From: Bacteroides fluxus YIT 12057
GTDB lineage: Bacteria; Bacteroidota; Bacteroidia; Bacteroidales; Bacteroidaceae
Length of the DNA stretch: 64,000 nucleotides
Reading direction: 5' to 3'
NCBI RefSeq assembly: GCF_000195635.1
Contig: NZ_GL882621.1
Location: 1 to 64,000 of the forward strand
Shown here: in pieces, positions 63,355 through 64,000 of the stretch
How positions within the stretch are numbered: position 1 is the first letter of the stretch
Layout of the letters: every line of letters begins with the position of its first letter
The notes under the pieces: generated by a model
Told to the model about the DNA's origin: nothing
Databases searched by the model: none
What the model saw: only the letters and a program-made list of their open reading frames with translations
Made by a program: the position numbers and the translations under genes

Positions 63355-64000
63355 ATGGAATCGAAATTGTTTACTCCCGTTACTTTCGGACCGCTGACCT
63401 TGAGGAACCGTACTATCCGTTCGGCTGCTTTTGAAAGCATGTGTCCCGGTAATGCGCCTTCGGATATGTTGCTTGATTATCATCGTTCCGTTGCGGCAGG
63501 TGGAGTAGGGATGACTACTATCGCGTATGCGGCGGTTACGCGGAGCGGCTTGTCTTTTGACCGTCAATTGTGGATGCGTCCGGAAATAGTTCCCGGATTG
63601 CGGCGGATAACGGATGCGGTGCATGCGGAAGGGGCCGCTGCCGGCATACAGTTGGGACACTGCGGAAACATGTCTCACAAGAGTATTTGCGGTTGCACTC
63701 CGGTTGGAGCAAGCGGAGGATTCAACCTTTATTCCCCGACTTTTGTCCGGGGACTTCGTGCGGATGAACTTCCGGATTTGGCGCGTGCGTACGGGCGGTC
63801 GGTCAATCTGGCCCGTGAAGCAGGATTTGACTCGGTGGAAATTCATGCGGGACATGGCTATCTCATCAGCCAGTTTTTGTCGCCTTCCACCAATCATCGT
63901 AAAGATGAGTTTGGAGGCTCTTTGGAAAACCGGATGCGTTTCATGGATATGGTTATGGAAGAGGTGATGGAAGCGGCCGGAAGTGATATGGCTGTTCTGG
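63355..64000 (+). CDS. Old Yellow Enzyme-type NADH:flavin oxidoreductase (N-terminal part)
   Basis: The frame opens at ATG 63355 and is still open at the window end, giving 215 residues. It begins MESKLFTPVTFGPLTLRNRT and contains GIQLGHCGNMSHKS and the FMN-barrel signature VEIHAGHGYLISQFLSPSTN with HRKDEFGGSLENRMRF. Family role: FMN-dependent ene-reductase; relatives include BaiH/BaiCD and Bacteroidetes 5-beta-reductases acting on 3-oxo bile acids. Whether it has the extra iron-sulfur and NAD domains of BaiH cannot be seen. It is co-transcribed with the 5-alpha-reductase-like gene (44-base gap). Confidence 0.88.
   Translation, partial: MESKLFTPVTFGPLTLRNRTIRSAAFESMCPGNAPSDMLLDYHRSVAAGGVGMTTIAYAAVTRSGLSFDRQLWMRPEIVPGLRRITDAVHAEGAAAGIQLGHCGNMSHKSICGCTPVGASGGFNLYSPTFVRGLRADELPDLARAYGRSVNLAREAGFDSVEIHAGHGYLISQFLSPSTNHRKDEFGGSLENRMRFMDMVMEEVMEAAGSDMAVL

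Overview
The window looks like a chromosome segment of a gut Bacteroides. The evidence is two polysaccharide-utilisation loci (PULs) with SusC/SusD pairs and hybrid two-component regulators, many signal-peptide or lipoprotein hydrolases, promoters of the Bacteroides type (TTTG, about 19 bases, TAnnTTTG), and a housekeeping set usual for the genus (ilvDBN-thioesterase-ilvC; aconitase-isocitrate dehydrogenase-citrate synthase). The species cannot be told from this. I see no rRNA, tRNA, insertion sequence, phage or CRISPR array.

Region 1 (1-20.9 kb, all minus strand) is a PUL for an acidic, probably sulfated glycan. In transcription order it holds a Ser-type sulfatase, a heparinase II/III-like lyase, a three-gene fimbria-like operon (DUF3575 protein plus two lipoproteins), a second lyase, SusC, SusD, a hybrid two-component regulator (HTCS) and the 5' end of a third lyase that leaves the window. 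Hairpin terminators separate several of these units. The fimbria-like operon inside the PUL is its most unusual feature; it may supply surface glycan-binding or adhesion proteins.

Region 2 (21-30.4 kb) is core metabolism and small functions: topB; the aroC-M20 peptidase-NUDIX operon; a lipoprotein of unknown role; a cysteine desulfidase-like iron-sulfur enzyme; and slyD with a Cys/Gly-rich tail. Intergenic repeats lie before topB and near 26.6 kb.

Region 3 (30.4-48.9 kb) is a second PUL: a divergent PL8 lyase, then SusC, SusD, HTCS, GH105, GH29 fucosidase, a second GH105 and a GH2 enzyme. The lyase plus unsaturated-uronyl hydrolases point to a uronic-acid polymer carrying fucose and a GH2-type sugar. 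Base composition is mosaic: SusC to the first GH105 is very AT-rich, whereas PL8 and the second GH105 are not.

Region 4 (49.2-55.5 kb) is the branched-chain amino acid operon. In front of it are a recognisable promoter, a 24-residue Ile/Val/Leu-rich leader peptide, and mutually exclusive antiterminator and terminator pairings: a textbook attenuator. An acyl-ACP thioesterase gene is embedded in the operon.

Region 5 (55.5-64 kb) has a superfamily I helicase, the acn-icd-gltA oxidative branch of the TCA cycle, and a steroid 5-alpha-reductase-like membrane protein followed by an Old Yellow Enzyme-type flavin reductase that runs off the end. That last pair resembles the reductases of gut Bacteroidetes that act on 3-oxo steroids and bile acids.
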